DNA of 64,000 nt from Pseudobdellovibrionaceae bacterium (GCA_020635075.1 JACKAM010000001.1:434001-498000); one strand, 5' to 3'. Positions 32,717-42,084 are shown, counted from the first letter of the stretch. Notes: a model not told the origin generated them from the sequence alone. Translations and numbers: made by a program.

Positions 32717-33202
32717 TTAGCGACAGGAGCGACGTGAAATCACATCGTCTTCGCTGTCACAGCGGGTGACATGACAGCCATAGAGGCGATCATATTGGCA
32801 ATTGCGACGGGCTTCCTCGCGAGCTTCCCACTCGGAGGCGCCGTAGCCATCGACGGTGAACTGGCGACCGTGACCGTCGTCTCCGGAAGCCGTACAAATA
32901 TAGTAGGTCTGAGTGCAGCGCTCGATACAATCGCCGTGCTTTTTCAAACAACTGCGGCAACTGCTGTGTCCGCCGAAGTGCTCTTCCCAGCCATCATCGT
33001 AAGCGCGGCAGGTGATATCGCCATAACGAGGTGGGCGTGGGCGGTCCGGTCGACCTGGGTAACGGGGCGGCCGCGGACGTACGCGATCATTTCCGATCAA
33101 GCCGATGATATCTATTATATCACCTGCATCCAAAGCTTGGCCAATTGGCGCATATGACACCAGCATCAGGCCAGCGAAGACAAAATGTAACCATCTTTTC
33201 AT
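32717..33202 (-). CDS. Secreted Arg/Pro-rich, cysteine-rich protein
   Basis: The 161-residue product starts at ATG 33202 (GGGG upstream) with a signal peptide of about 24 residues ending AQALD or similar. A Pro/Arg-rich linker (RPRPPRYPGRPDRPRPPRY) follows at about residues 42-60. The C-terminal domain has about ten cysteines in CxxC-like spacings (CRSCLKKHGDCIERCTQTYYIC and later), likely all in disulphides. No family is recognised. The cysteine spacing suggests a small disulphide-rich domain rather than a metal enzyme. Terminator and promoter gaps on both sides make it a single-gene unit. Note: the motif is at about residues 80-101. Confidence 0.65.
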   Translation of the reverse strand: MKRWLHFVFAGLMLVSYAPIGQALDAGDIIDIIGLIGNDRVRPRPPRYPGRPDRPRPPRYGDITCRAYDDGWEEHFGGHSSCRSCLKKHGDCIERCTQTYYICTASGDDGHGRQFTVDGYGASEWEAREEARRNCQYDRLYGCHVTRCDSEDDVISRRSCR

Positions 33203-33495
33203 GTTATTCCCCCTATGATTGTGGATTCCGTCCCCTTTTAGAGTCACTGTGACACCTTTTGTGGAATCCAGACCGGGAGACTACAAGGCTTGTGCCAAAT
33301 CCAATTTTAGTGTCGAAACCTTTGTCACTGGTGGAGGCTAGAGTATCAAAATCGTTAGTGAAAACGCATTTGAACGATTTGACGGAAAAGTTGTGAGACG
33401 CGTTATTTTTGCTTTTAGAATAGGGATTGTCTTTCTGGTGTTGGACGTTTTGTTGATCTCGCTCACAGGCAACTTGCACGGGTATGGGAGCGGGT
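33203..33495. other. Divergent intergenic region before the diguanylate cyclase
   Basis: This region contains promoters for the flanking divergent genes. I see no gene, repeat or clear box; several GTGTCACTxxT-like stretches occur but without symmetry. Confidence 0.35.
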
Positions 33496-35319
33496 ATGGG
33501 AGGCTTTGTGTCACTTCAATCAAAAACCTTTCTGCTTTTGGCAGAGGTTCTCATCAGTGTGCAATTGGCAATCTATCTTGGCGTGACGAAGGCTCACGAT
33601 CATTATTCCAAATCCATTTTAGGTCGCGATTTGAGTGTGGCTGTCGAGCGCTTTCAAAGTCTGATTGATCAAAATGGCAATCCCTTGGAAAGCGGGGATT
33701 ACCTGGAGAACCTGCAAAGGCAGATGGGTCTGAACATTCTCATTTTTAGTGCAGACTCGGGCAAGAAGGCCTGGGGGCGCTGGCCGGTGACTTCGGTGAA
33801 CACTCGGGACGACTTGTACAAGACCGTCCTCGACAAGGTCGACGGGCGAATGCGCTATCTTCTCAAGGTGGATGACAAAGCCTGGATGGCCGAGACCATG
33901 GTGTTTCAGCTTTCCGATAATCAGCGGTTGAAGGTTTTGTTTTTTCAGGAAACCAAAGGGGTCTTTCAATCCATCCAAGATGTGGGGTTGATGTTAAAGA
34001 CCATTTTTGCCCTGGGACTTTTGCTCACCTTTGGCGTGTCCTTCTTGGTCGTTCGGCGATTTGTCCAGCCTTTGCAAAGGCTGACTGATTTGGCGACCAA
34101 GGTTTCCAATGGAGACTACGAAATTAAAATCGAGAGCGAGGGCCAAGACGAGATTGCCACTCTCGGTAAGGCCTTCGCCAATATGAAGGAATCATTAGTG
34201 CAGACTCTGACGGAAAAGGAAAAGGTGGCCGGGGATCTGGAAGAGCGCAATATCAAAATGGCCGTTCTCAATAACCAAATGGAGCGCAAGCTGGAAGAAA
34301 CCAAAATCCTTCTGCAGATTTCTCAAGCCATGACCATGCGCCTTCAGGGGCAATCGGTGATCGAAATCGCTCTTAGCCAACTCAAGGAGTACTTCAAAGC
34401 CGACATGGTGGCTCTGTTTGGTCATCAGTATGGCGATGAAAACTGCGAACTCAAGAACTATGTGGGGCGGGTGTTCCCTTTTGACGAGGAGAGTGGCGAC
34501 CGTCAAAACCTCAAAGTGGTGATGGACATGGTGAATCCACTCCTTGACCGCGTTCAGCAGATGAAGCAGCCCGTGGTGTTTAGCGACTTCCTTAGTAGCG
34601 GCGCCGTCGGCTACGGCGGGCGTGAGGATCGGCTGACCACCTCACTTTTTCCCCTCAAAAAGAACAACAAGGTGATTGGTGCCCTTGGCCTGCTGGAAAT
34701 GAACAGCGAGAAAAAGCTCGATGAAGAGGACATTCAGTTTATAATGACGGTGGCCTCCAATATTACCGTCCTATTAGAGAACGAATACCTCCACGAAGAG
34801 ACCACCCGCGACAGCCTGACTCAGCTCAACAATCGCTCTTACTTTCAGGTGCAGTTACAAGAGGGGATTGCGGCCAAACCCACTAAGGAGTTTCCCGTGT
34901 CTTTGATCCTCTTTGATATCGATCACTTTAAGTCCTTTAACGACAACTATGGCCATCTGGTGGGCGACGCGATTTTGAAGCAGATCGGCTATATATTGAA
35001 GCGAATCCTGCGCAAGAACGAAGATGTCATGTGCCGTGTGGGCGGAGAAGAGTTTGGCGTGGTGCTCAACGGTGTTAAGCCCGAGAGGGTAGCCGAGATC
35101 GCGGAACGCTTGCGTTCCAATGTGGAACAACACAAATTCCTTCACGAAGGTCGTGAGTTCCACGTGACGATTAGCATTGGCTACGCCTGTTTACCCAACA
35201 GTGCCAAGACCGCCGATGAGCTGATCGAGAAAGCAGACCAGGCCATGTATATGAGCAAGAACCGCGGTCGAAATCGAGTCACTCCTTATACACCTCTCGT
35301 TACGGGACAGGCGGCCTGA
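33496..35319 (+). CDS. Membrane diguanylate cyclase with HAMP, GAF and GGDEF domains
   Basis: The 607-residue protein has a membrane helix near the N terminus and a periplasmic sensor part of about 120 residues. A second helix (about 170-195), a HAMP domain (about 190-245), a coiled coil, a GAF-like domain (about 275-430) and a GGDEF domain (about 440-595) follow. The active-site motif is GGEEF (516-520) and metal/GTP residues LILFDIDHFKSFND are intact, so c-di-GMP synthesis is expected. The inhibitory RxxD site before GGEEF reads KNED, so product inhibition may be weak. No EAL domain is attached. ATG 33496 has GGGAG 5 nt upstream; ATG 33484 and GTG 33508 are alternatives. It is 37 nt upstream of the kinase gene. 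Confidence 0.9.
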   Translation: MGGFVSLQSKTFLLLAEVLISVQLAIYLGVTKAHDHYSKSILGRDLSVAVERFQSLIDQNGNPLESGDYLENLQRQMGLNILIFSADSGKKAWGRWPVTSVNTRDDLYKTVLDKVDGRMRYLLKVDDKAWMAETMVFQLSDNQRLKVLFFQETKGVFQSIQDVGLMLKTIFALGLLLTFGVSFLVVRRFVQPLQRLTDLATKVSNGDYEIKIESEGQDEIATLGKAFANMKESLVQTLTEKEKVAGDLEERNIKMAVLNNQMERKLEETKILLQISQAMTMRLQGQSVIEIALSQLKEYFKADMVALFGHQYGDENCELKNYVGRVFPFDEESGDRQNLKVVMDMVNPLLDRVQQMKQPVVFSDFLSSGAVGYGGREDRLTTSLFPLKKNNKVIGALGLLEMNSEKKLDEEDIQFIMTVASNITVLLENEYLHEETTRDSLTQLNNRSYFQVQLQEGIAAKPTKEFPVSLILFDIDHFKSFNDNYGHLVGDAILKQIGYILKRILRKNEDVMCRVGGEEFGVVLNGVKPERVAEIAERLRSNVEQHKFLHEGREFHVTISIGYACLPNSAKTADELIEKADQAMYMSKNRGRNRVTPYTPLVTGQAA

Positions 35320-35356
35320 GGCCGAGTGACTTTAATCAAAATCAACTTAACCCCCC

Positions 35357-37009
35357 GTGGCGACCGTGCCGATAAGCCAACAAGCCATAGGGGGCAATCA
35401 GTTGTCCAACAACCAGAATCCATTTTTTGGTCCCAAAGGGGCCGAGTCTCTCAAACAAATTGATGATGAAGGGCACTTGTTTCTTCTGCGCCTTTTTGCC
35501 GAGTCTCCGGTTGGGTTAAACCTTTGTCGTCTGAGTGATGGGATGTGGCTTGCCTCCAATCAGGCCTTTTTGGACATCATTGGATATAGCGCTGAGGAGG
35601 CTGACGGAGGATTGACCTATTGGCAGCTGACTCCAGACAAGTACGCTGAAGACGAAGCCGAGCAACTGAAGTCTTTGGATTCCACCGGAGCCTATGGTCC
35701 CTACGAGAAGGAATTCATTCATAAAGAGGGGCATCTCGTCAATGTGCGCCTCAACGGCTTTATTACAGAATGTAAGAGCGAAAAGTACATTTGGTCCTTT
35801 ATCGAAAACATCACCGAAAGAGTGAACATCGAAAGGGAAAAGAAAGAAACCCAGGGGCAAATTGCCCTTTCTGCAAAACTGGCCTCGATTGGCACCATGG
35901 CTGCAGGTGTGGCCCACGAAATTAATAATCCTTTGGCCATTCTCTATATGCTCTTGGAAAAGTCCAAGCATGAGATCGAGATGGGGAAATTGGATCCCCT
36001 TAAGCTGATTGATCAGCTGTCCTCAGGTTTGGACCGTATCAAAGGCATCGTCGACGGATTGAGGATCTACTCGCGAACGGATGTGAACCAGCAGCGCCGT
36101 GAAGTCTTTCATGCCCATGAAGTCATCCAAAACTCGGTGCAGTTAATTTCAACTCTTTATAAGTCCACGGGCATTGAAATCGAGTGCCAGCTAAAAGGAG
36201 CTCGGGACACCCTGATGGGGAATCCCGGTCAGTTTCAACAGGTCCTTATGAATCTGCTGGAAAACGCCAAAGATGCCTTGGCAGAAAAGCCAGAAGGGCA
36301 GCGGAAGATCGTTGTTTCAACCGTAACGGATATGGGTACAGGTGGCCTGTGGGTTCAAGTCCGCGATACGGGCTGCGGTATTCCTGGGGATGTGCAAAAG
36401 AAGATGTTCGATTTGTTTTATACGACCAAACCGGTGGGCAAAGGAACGGGCTTGGGTTTGGGCATTAGTCACTCCTTTGTCCAGGAAATGGGTGGAGAGA
36501 TCAAAGTGGAATCCCAGGTCGGTGAAGGCACCACCTTTACCATGAGGCTTCCCGTTTATCGTCAAGACGAATCCAGCGAAAACAAACCAGCTAAGGACGA
36601 GACCTCTGGCTCCTTGTTTTGTCCAGAAGGACAAGGCCAAAGGGTGTTGGTGGCCGAAGATGAAGTGGAGCTGGCAGAATTATTTAAGATGCAACTGGAG
36701 GAATGGGGATTTCAGGTCGAGTGTGTGCACAACGGACGCCAGGCCCTGGATCGCCTTCTCCAAGATCCGGAGTCCATCGATATCTTGGTGACAGATCTCA
36801 ACATGCCAACCATGGCTGGAGATGATCTGATCAAAGAGGTGATTGCCCAACTGGGCGAGCGTCAGCCTAAGATTGTTCTCATGAGTGGGGGAGTTCGTGA
36901 AGACTGGGAAAAACGAATTTCCGGAGTGAAGGCTCACGTCGTTCAAGTTCTCAATAAACCCTTGGGTGCAAAAGATCTGTCCGTCGCCTTCACTAAACTC
37001 GCCAGTTAA
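35357..37009 (+). CDS. Hybrid histidine kinase (PAS-HisKA-HATPase-REC)
   Basis: The 550-residue soluble protein has a PAS domain (about 40-160), HisKA dimerisation helix with phospho-acceptor His187 in GVAHEINNPLAILY, and an HATPase domain with N box (NLLENAKDAL), G1 (DTGCGIP) and G2 (GTGLGLG) motifs (about 275-400). A C-terminal receiver has Asp480 in ILVTDLNMP and a lysine in LNKPLG. There is no membrane segment, so the signal is cytoplasmic. The GTG at 35357 is the first start in the frame and has no strong ribosome binding site; a later start would only trim the unstructured N terminus. It follows the diguanylate cyclase on the same strand and could work with it. A phosphotransfer partner is not adjacent. 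Confidence 0.9.
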   Translation: MATVPISQQAIGGNQLSNNQNPFFGPKGAESLKQIDDEGHLFLLRLFAESPVGLNLCRLSDGMWLASNQAFLDIIGYSAEEADGGLTYWQLTPDKYAEDEAEQLKSLDSTGAYGPYEKEFIHKEGHLVNVRLNGFITECKSEKYIWSFIENITERVNIEREKKETQGQIALSAKLASIGTMAAGVAHEINNPLAILYMLLEKSKHEIEMGKLDPLKLIDQLSSGLDRIKGIVDGLRIYSRTDVNQQRREVFHAHEVIQNSVQLISTLYKSTGIEIECQLKGARDTLMGNPGQFQQVLMNLLENAKDALAEKPEGQRKIVVSTVTDMGTGGLWVQVRDTGCGIPGDVQKKMFDLFYTTKPVGKGTGLGLGISHSFVQEMGGEIKVESQVGEGTTFTMRLPVYRQDESSENKPAKDETSGSLFCPEGQGQRVLVAEDEVELAELFKMQLEEWGFQVECVHNGRQALDRLLQDPESIDILVTDLNMPTMAGDDLIKEVIAQLGERQPKIVLMSGGVREDWEKRISGVKAHVVQVLNKPLGAKDLSVAFTKLAS

Positions 37010-37013
37010 ACTA

Positions 37014-39566
37014 CTAAGGGCAGGCTTCAGATAACAGCTTGAGGTTTTGGTTCATGCCGGCGGAGCGGTTGCCGGGTTCAAAGGCGCCCCAGCTGCCGCG
37101 GGCGGCGACGACCATGTTGAGGCTGGGGATCACAGTCATGACTTCTTTGCTCCAGTGGCCGTTGGCCTGAAAGGCATCAGGTGGGGCGTCAGGCCACACG
37201 GACTGCCCCGGATTAAACCACCAGTTGTAGCCGTAGATACCGGGACCGATATGGGTCTGATCGGTGCCACCACCGTGGGTTCCGATACCCAAATAATCAC
37301 CGCGACTGTCGGTGCCGCCCGTGCGGGGAAGATTTCCCGCGACGTGGGCCTTGCGAAAATTTTGAAAGAAGCTCTTATTGAGAACTTGTTGCCCCTGCCA
37401 CTTGCCCTCGTTCAACCAAAACCATCCAATGCGAGCAAAGTCCCGGGGAGAGGTTTCAAGACCGTTGCCGCCACGACTGCCAAAAATGGAGCCATCCTGA
37501 AACTGCAAAACACCGAGACGGCCGGAATTCGTGGCGATGCTGTTCAAAGAGCCTCCCCCATAGACCTTCTTAAGGGACTCGGCATAGAGTTGAATGGCAT
37601 AGTCGTTGTAGGCCCAAGCGGTTCCAGGGGCTTCAGCGCGCATGTAGCCACTGATCATATTTGCCAAGTGGTGATACTGGATGTCCCGGTCTTTACCTGA
37701 AAGGTTCCAGCCCAAATTGACAACTTTGTCATTCGGACTACTCAGCTTACCTTCTTGAATGGCGAAAAACAAAAGTGTCGACATCACCGGCTTGGAGCTG
37801 GAGGCCCAATCGCCCCGACTGTTAGCAGCCCCCCATTCTTTAACGATGTAGCCGTTTTTCACAATCACACCCACGCCGCCCACGTTTGCGGCAAATTGAT
37901 CCAGCTTAGTGGGGATTTGGCAATGGTCGCTGGCGGAGCGCTTTTCCCAACTGGCCCCAGGGAACACCTGGTTGGCTGGGCTGGTGACGACGCGTTCGGC
38001 ATAGACCACCACTTCGTTGCCAAGATTTGCCGGTTTAGGAAAAAGAGCATTTCCGGTTGAAGAATGACTAAACTGTTGGCTCACCCGTTGGCCGGATACA
38101 GTGTCCATCCAAACCAGATTGTAGGTGCCGCTGAGAGCCCCTTTTATGCCCAAGTTGCTCGTGGCATTGGAGCCATAGGCGACAAAAAGATGGGAGCCGG
38201 GATCAGCGAGGACATACTGGCTGTTGCCAGCGATCAGTTCATCGTGGGGCGACAGAGTCTCCAGGCGAATGGATTCAAAAAACTGAGCGAGATAGCCGCA
38301 CTCTTTGAGTCTCTCATTGGGTGTGGAGACAATATCCCAGTCAATCGGCATGATATAAGCACCGCCCATAGCAGAGGCCCAGATAATACGTCGGGCGTTG
38401 ACACCGGTACCCACTGACCCACCGGCCGGTTCAGCCAAGTTCAGATTGTAACGTCCGTTTGCTGAATTCCAGGCGCTGACCATTTTCTGGTGAAAGTCCT
38501 GAGCCGAACTGCCATCAATTTGAATGGAAAACTGATCCACGTAAGGGGAGGAGGGCAAATCCATGTTGAGGCCACTGAGTTGATGGAGAGCCACAGGGTG
38601 ATTCTTACTGTCGGTCTCCTTGATCACGCGGGCCATACTGTCGGCGCGGGCGGCACTGAAGCGTTCCTGGTACTCTTCTGCAATCACCCATACCAGATTG
38701 TTGTGATGAGAGAAGCGATTGACAATGGCCTTAATGAAGTTTTGCTCGGCCGAGGGAGAGCTGTTGTCTGAACCTTTGTTGCAGCCCCAAATACAGGCAC
38801 TGTCGTCATAGAAAAACAAATAGATGACGATCCCAGCCTGATCCATTTCGCGAAACCAGGTTTCCCATTGATTGAGAATGTCGGTGTCCAAGCCCGATGA
38901 GGGATTTGAGTTGTTGAAGGGGTTGTGATCCCCTGGGCCGTCCCCGCCGTGAGAGCGGACAATTTGCATATAGATGCCATTGGCGCCGGTTTGCTTCATT
39001 TTGTTAATCAGAGCCATCTGATCCCCATTGCGGGTGCCGTTTGAGTTTCGACTTCCGCGATAGAGAAAGTCTTCCGGATCGCCGGCTCCACAGAGAAAGT
39101 GAGGGGTACCATTAGAAAACTTCAGCCAAGTGGGATAGTTAGTATTGGCTTGCAGGGGCCCCTTCACCGGAGGTGGATTTTGGCTGCAGACAGAAGTTTG
39201 CGCTGTGGCTACAGGGGTCTTGGGAGACTCCTCCCCAGCTTGGTTGACTGCTGAAATCTGATAGCTGTAGGTCGAATCTTCGACGAGGTTTTGATCACTC
39301 AACGAATTGGCTGTTGTTGCCAATAAAAAAAGCCCATCGCGGTAGACCTTAAAGGACTTCAAGTTTGGGAACTGGTCAGAGTCCGGAGTGTTCCATGAGA
39401 GGTCAATTTGGGAACAGCTCATGACCTTTGTACTCAAACCCGAGGGAGCTTTCGGGTCCCCTAGGCGACTGGCAAGCCCGCCAGTGTCAAAGGCCTGAAA
39501 CTCACCACAGGAGGTGAGGAGAGTTGTTGCCATCAGGGTCAGAATCAGGTGCTTCATTGCTTCCAT
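37014..39566 (-). CDS. Lipoprotein with Fn3, glycosidase-like barrel and beta-lactamase-like domains
   Basis: The 850-residue protein begins with MEAMKHLILTLMATTLLTSC, a lipoprotein signal (Cys about residue 20), after AAGGAG at the ATG 39566. Residues 45-130 form an Fn3-like module. Residues 145-520 resemble the DUF4038/apiosidase-type TIM barrel (YPTWLKFSNGTPHFLCGAGD opening, WETWFREMDQAGIVIYLFFY). Residues 540-850 are a serine beta-lactamase/penicillin-binding-like domain with SSSK as the SxxK motif (in ASSSKPVMSTLLFFA), WAYND near the expected Tyr/Asn position, and a conserved HGGG late in the domain (IGTHGGGTDQT). Each part is known separately, but I do not recall the combination. Cutting or transferring a surface sugar or ester is a guess. 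Confidence 0.75.
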   Translation of the reverse strand: MEAMKHLILTLMATTLLTSCGEFQAFDTGGLASRLGDPKAPSGLSTKVMSCSQIDLSWNTPDSDQFPNLKSFKVYRDGLFLLATTANSLSDQNLVEDSTYSYQISAVNQAGEESPKTPVATAQTSVCSQNPPPVKGPLQANTNYPTWLKFSNGTPHFLCGAGDPEDFLYRGSRNSNGTRNGDQMALINKMKQTGANGIYMQIVRSHGGDGPGDHNPFNNSNPSSGLDTDILNQWETWFREMDQAGIVIYLFFYDDSACIWGCNKGSDNSSPSAEQNFIKAIVNRFSHHNNLVWVIAEEYQERFSAARADSMARVIKETDSKNHPVALHQLSGLNMDLPSSPYVDQFSIQIDGSSAQDFHQKMVSAWNSANGRYNLNLAEPAGGSVGTGVNARRIIWASAMGGAYIMPIDWDIVSTPNERLKECGYLAQFFESIRLETLSPHDELIAGNSQYVLADPGSHLFVAYGSNATSNLGIKGALSGTYNLVWMDTVSGQRVSQQFSHSSTGNALFPKPANLGNEVVVYAERVVTSPANQVFPGASWEKRSASDHCQIPTKLDQFAANVGGVGVIVKNGYIVKEWGAANSRGDWASSSKPVMSTLLFFAIQEGKLSSPNDKVVNLGWNLSGKDRDIQYHHLANMISGYMRAEAPGTAWAYNDYAIQLYAESLKKVYGGGSLNSIATNSGRLGVLQFQDGSIFGSRGGNGLETSPRDFARIGWFWLNEGKWQGQQVLNKSFFQNFRKAHVAGNLPRTGGTDSRGDYLGIGTHGGGTDQTHIGPGIYGYNWWFNPGQSVWPDAPPDAFQANGHWSKEVMTVIPSLNMVVAARGSWGAFEPGNRSAGMNQNLKLLSEACP

Positions 39567-39716
39567 GCGCTCCTTACCCCCTAAAGACTGCAAATATCAT
39601 TCAGTCTCAATGGGGCTCAGAACCATTTGTTTTGCTGTAAAATCGAGTCAGGTGTCAGTTTCTCAAAGGCATGTCAGAGAGCTAACAATTGATGGAGAGA
39701 TTGGTACACTGCAAAG

Positions 39717-39748
39717 AAAAAAGCCAGGTGCTCGGCACCTGGCTTTTT
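39717..39748 (-). terminator. Rho-independent terminator of the 92-residue protein gene
   Basis: GCCAGGTGC (39723-39731) pairs with GCACCTGGC (39735-39743), flanked by A6 and T5, so it works in either direction. It is 26 nt after the stop at 39774. Confidence 0.9.
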
Positions 39749-39773
39749 GTTGTTTCTCTGTGAAACAAGGGGC

Positions 39774-40052
39774 CTACTTCATGTCCTTGACCCAAACCAA
39801 TTCCACTTCAGGAACGATAAGGAACTTAGCCACCCAAGGGACTTCAATTCCAAATTTGGCCTGAATCTGCAGCATAAAGTGGCGCAGGGGCCATCCTGGA
39901 TTCTCCCTGTCGTGGTGATCTTCGGGTAGAGCCACCACAGCGGAATTCACCTTGGTGATTTCACTTTTGAAGAACTCCACCATCTGTGGATTGCTTTCTG
40001 CCCGTGCCGAGAGGGCAGCCAAAAATATTGCAGCACAAATCAGTTTTTTCAT
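39774..40052 (-). CDS. Small secreted protein of unknown function
   Basis: The 92-residue product has a signal peptide (about residues 1-19, ending SARAES) and a mature part of about 73 residues. This part is charged, with an acidic/histidine segment (ALPEDHHDREN) and a hydrophobic C-terminal half (IEVPWVAKFLIVPEVELVW). No family is recognised. GAGGGG lies upstream of ATG 40052. It is 15 nt after the stop of the 466-residue protein gene on the same strand and is followed by a terminator, so it closes a three-gene unit with the two upstream proteins. Confidence 0.65.
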   Translation of the reverse strand: MKKLICAAIFLAALSARAESNPQMVEFFKSEITKVNSAVVALPEDHHDRENPGWPLRHFMLQIQAKFGIEVPWVAKFLIVPEVELVWVKDMK

Positions 40053-40067
40053 TGTTGATCCCCTCTC

Positions 40068-41468
40068 TTAGAACTTGGTGTTCACAAATTTAACCGTGGC
40101 ACTGATGGTGCTTCCCACATTGACGACGCCAATGTCACCACCAACCGACATACCGAAGCCCACTTTAACCGCCTGAACGGCCCACTCTTTGTCCTTAGCC
40201 TCGGCCTCTTCACCCGGCTTGGTAAAGATCTTGGACATTTCAATTGCTTTCGCCAGGCCTTTGCGGAAGTTGTCCCGGTTGACATCGTATACGGCTTCAG
40301 CTCCTCCAGCGGTCACGCTGTGTGAGAGAACATTGAATCCACGGCTGCGGGCAAAATCCAAATGCCGCTGAGGTGGATTGTGTTCAATCATCAGTAATCG
40401 TCCGGGCGCGTATCCGGTTGCCGCCATTGCCATGGGGCTGGGGCGTTCCTGACGATCAAAATAGATGTGACCGACAGTCTTGATTCCCGCCTTGACCACG
40501 CCAATGTCGCCCTTAGCAGAAAAGCCAATACCAATGCGCAAGGATTTGGCCTTAAACTGAGAGTTCGCCGACTCGGCTTCGCTCATCGCCTGAAGGTCAG
40601 AAGACAAGACGCGAACCAATTCACCCAAACCTTTAGACATAGGCTGAACCGCGTTGCTCATAGTGACCATGGGTGCAGGATCTGGCGGACGGGTTTGTCC
40701 CTTTGGTCTTAGCCACTCAAGACGCACTTGAAGGGCGCCACCGAGGGAGGCAATAAAAGAAACCGATCCGCTGGCTTCGATACCCAGGTCAAAGCGGAAC
40801 TTGCTGGGCACCCACACACCGTGATCGCTCATAGGAACGGATTGAACCAGCCCATGAAGATCACGCACTGTTTGCTTGAAGCTCTTGCGGAAAAGGGTTT
40901 CGTTTTCCACCCGACCTGAAGCAATGACAGCCTGAATGGTGGGCTCCACTTCTTTCATCAAGCGCTCTTCCGACCACTCGGCATTCATTAGGACGGCGCC
41001 ATCTTCCGCTGCTTCAGCCGCAGCAGGTTCAGCCGCCGGGCTCTTGTCCCGTTTTCCCCATACCACGACAGCACTGGGGTTGCCTTTAAAGGCCAACACA
41101 CCAATAGTTCCGGATAGGGAAACTCCAAGTCCTGCGCGCATGACGACCATTCGCCAGGGCACCCAGTCTTTGGGTTTCTTGTCACTGTCTTCTTCAATGT
41201 TTGCCAGACTCAGATTGCTCTTTTCAATGGCTTCTCCATGAGCTTTGTAAATACGCGACACCAGCTTTTCTACTTTTTCGGTATCGTCTTTGACTTCTTC
41301 TTCATCTTCCCAAAAGTTGCGCATGGGTTGCGCCACATCAGCCCGGTCTTCGGGCAGAATATGCCAGTGGGAAGGAATCTTAACTTCTTTGCCATCGGTG
41401 GAGTTTGCCGCCCAAGTGGGAAGGGCAAAAACCATCAATAGGGGTAATATTGATTTTTTGAGTTTCAT
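40068..41468 (-). CDS. Secreted protein with repeated GxGxSxxGxIG segments
   Basis: The 466-residue product has a signal peptide (about 1-20, PTWAANS) and four spaced segments of the same type: RAGLGVSLSGTIGVLAF, LGIEASGSVSFIASLG, RIGIGFSAKGDIGVVKAG and KVGFGMSVGGDIGVVNVG. Each is a beta-hairpin-like stretch followed by a strand ending in V-x-F/W. Between them are helical, charged linkers, one of which contains an Ala/Glu-rich run (about residue 145). The repeat pattern suggests an internally duplicated beta structure, perhaps membrane-associated. The next gene upstream encodes a lipoprotein with one similar segment. No known family was recognised. Confidence 0.65.
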   Translation of the reverse strand: MKLKKSILPLLMVFALPTWAANSTDGKEVKIPSHWHILPEDRADVAQPMRNFWEDEEEVKDDTEKVEKLVSRIYKAHGEAIEKSNLSLANIEEDSDKKPKDWVPWRMVVMRAGLGVSLSGTIGVLAFKGNPSAVVVWGKRDKSPAAEPAAAEAAEDGAVLMNAEWSEERLMKEVEPTIQAVIASGRVENETLFRKSFKQTVRDLHGLVQSVPMSDHGVWVPSKFRFDLGIEASGSVSFIASLGGALQVRLEWLRPKGQTRPPDPAPMVTMSNAVQPMSKGLGELVRVLSSDLQAMSEAESANSQFKAKSLRIGIGFSAKGDIGVVKAGIKTVGHIYFDRQERPSPMAMAATGYAPGRLLMIEHNPPQRHLDFARSRGFNVLSHSVTAGGAEAVYDVNRDNFRKGLAKAIEMSKIFTKPGEEAEAKDKEWAVQAVKVGFGMSVGGDIGVVNVGSTISATVKFVNTKF

Positions 41469-41495
41469 ACCAACATCCTCTCTCTGCCAGACCGC

Positions 41496-41840
41496 TTAGG
41501 GTATTACTGGCTTTTTGGAGTTTGAGAAAACCACACCGAACTTTGGTGTCATTCCCCCTTTGATCACTGGTCCCAATCCGGCTTCGAGAACAAAGCCCAG
41601 ACTGACCGCTACGGTCCGCATGTGCCAGGTTCCTTCGCCGTTGGTCAGACGAACCGACTCCATAAAAGAGTCATTCACAGTGTCGAGGGTGGTGGATAGG
41701 TGTCCGCTGAATTCCTCGTCTTCAACGAAATAGTTGTAGTAGTCGCCCTCATCATCCAGGCCGAGCAATGGAATGCCGCTCGTCGCGCACCCGCTCAGTC
41801 CGAATGCTGCGACTAACGCGCATAGCAATCCGTGTTTCAT
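41496..41840 (-). CDS. Small lipoprotein related in pattern to the downstream repeat protein
   Basis: The 114-residue product has a lipoprotein signal with LSGC (Cys about residue 18). Its C-terminal half, VSLGFVLEAGLGPVIKGG and then TPKFGVVF, has the same glycine-punctuated strand pattern as the four segments in the 466-residue protein encoded 27 nt downstream. The middle part is acidic (DDEGDYYNYFVEDEEF). It is first in the unit with the 466- and 92-residue proteins. A shared envelope structure is an inference. Start ATG 41840 has GGGGGATC upstream. Confidence 0.65.
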   Translation of the reverse strand: MKHGLLCALVAAFGLSGCATSGIPLLGLDDEGDYYNYFVEDEEFSGHLSTTLDTVNDSFMESVRLTNGEGTWHMRTVAVSLGFVLEAGLGPVIKGGMTPKFGVVFSNSKKPVIP

Positions 41841-42021
41841 GAGATCCCCCCATGTATTGGTCGTTATTAATGGAAAAAGTACTTAGCAAATGTGGAGGGA
41901 TGTTTAAAAAAAATTCGTACTTCCTGACAGAAAGCTCACGTTTGTCACACATGAATCAAACAACCGGGGAAAACAAGTCTCCGAATGTTCAAAAAGCCGA
42001 AATTTTAGGCACGATTGGGAC

Positions 42022-42060
42022 AAAAAAACAAACCCCCATCGGGTATCCGACAGGGGTCAT
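42022..42060 (-). terminator. Terminator of the 137-residue secreted protein gene
   Basis: ACCCC pairs with GGGGT and TCGG with CCGA across a 4-nt loop, with a two-base internal mismatch (42032-42057). On the minus strand the stem is followed by a T-rich run. It lies about 25 nt after the stop at 42085. Confidence 0.75.
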
Positions 42061-42084
42061 TTGTCTCAATGTATTGAGATGATC

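Noticed and set aside
32453..32737. 94-codon plus-strand frame before the Cys-rich protein gene
   Set aside because: It overlaps a strong terminator and the opposite gene end, and shows no domain or signal peptide.
41852..42082. 76-codon plus-strand frame after the small lipoprotein gene
   Set aside because: It has no ribosome binding site or domain and runs into the terminator of the opposite gene.
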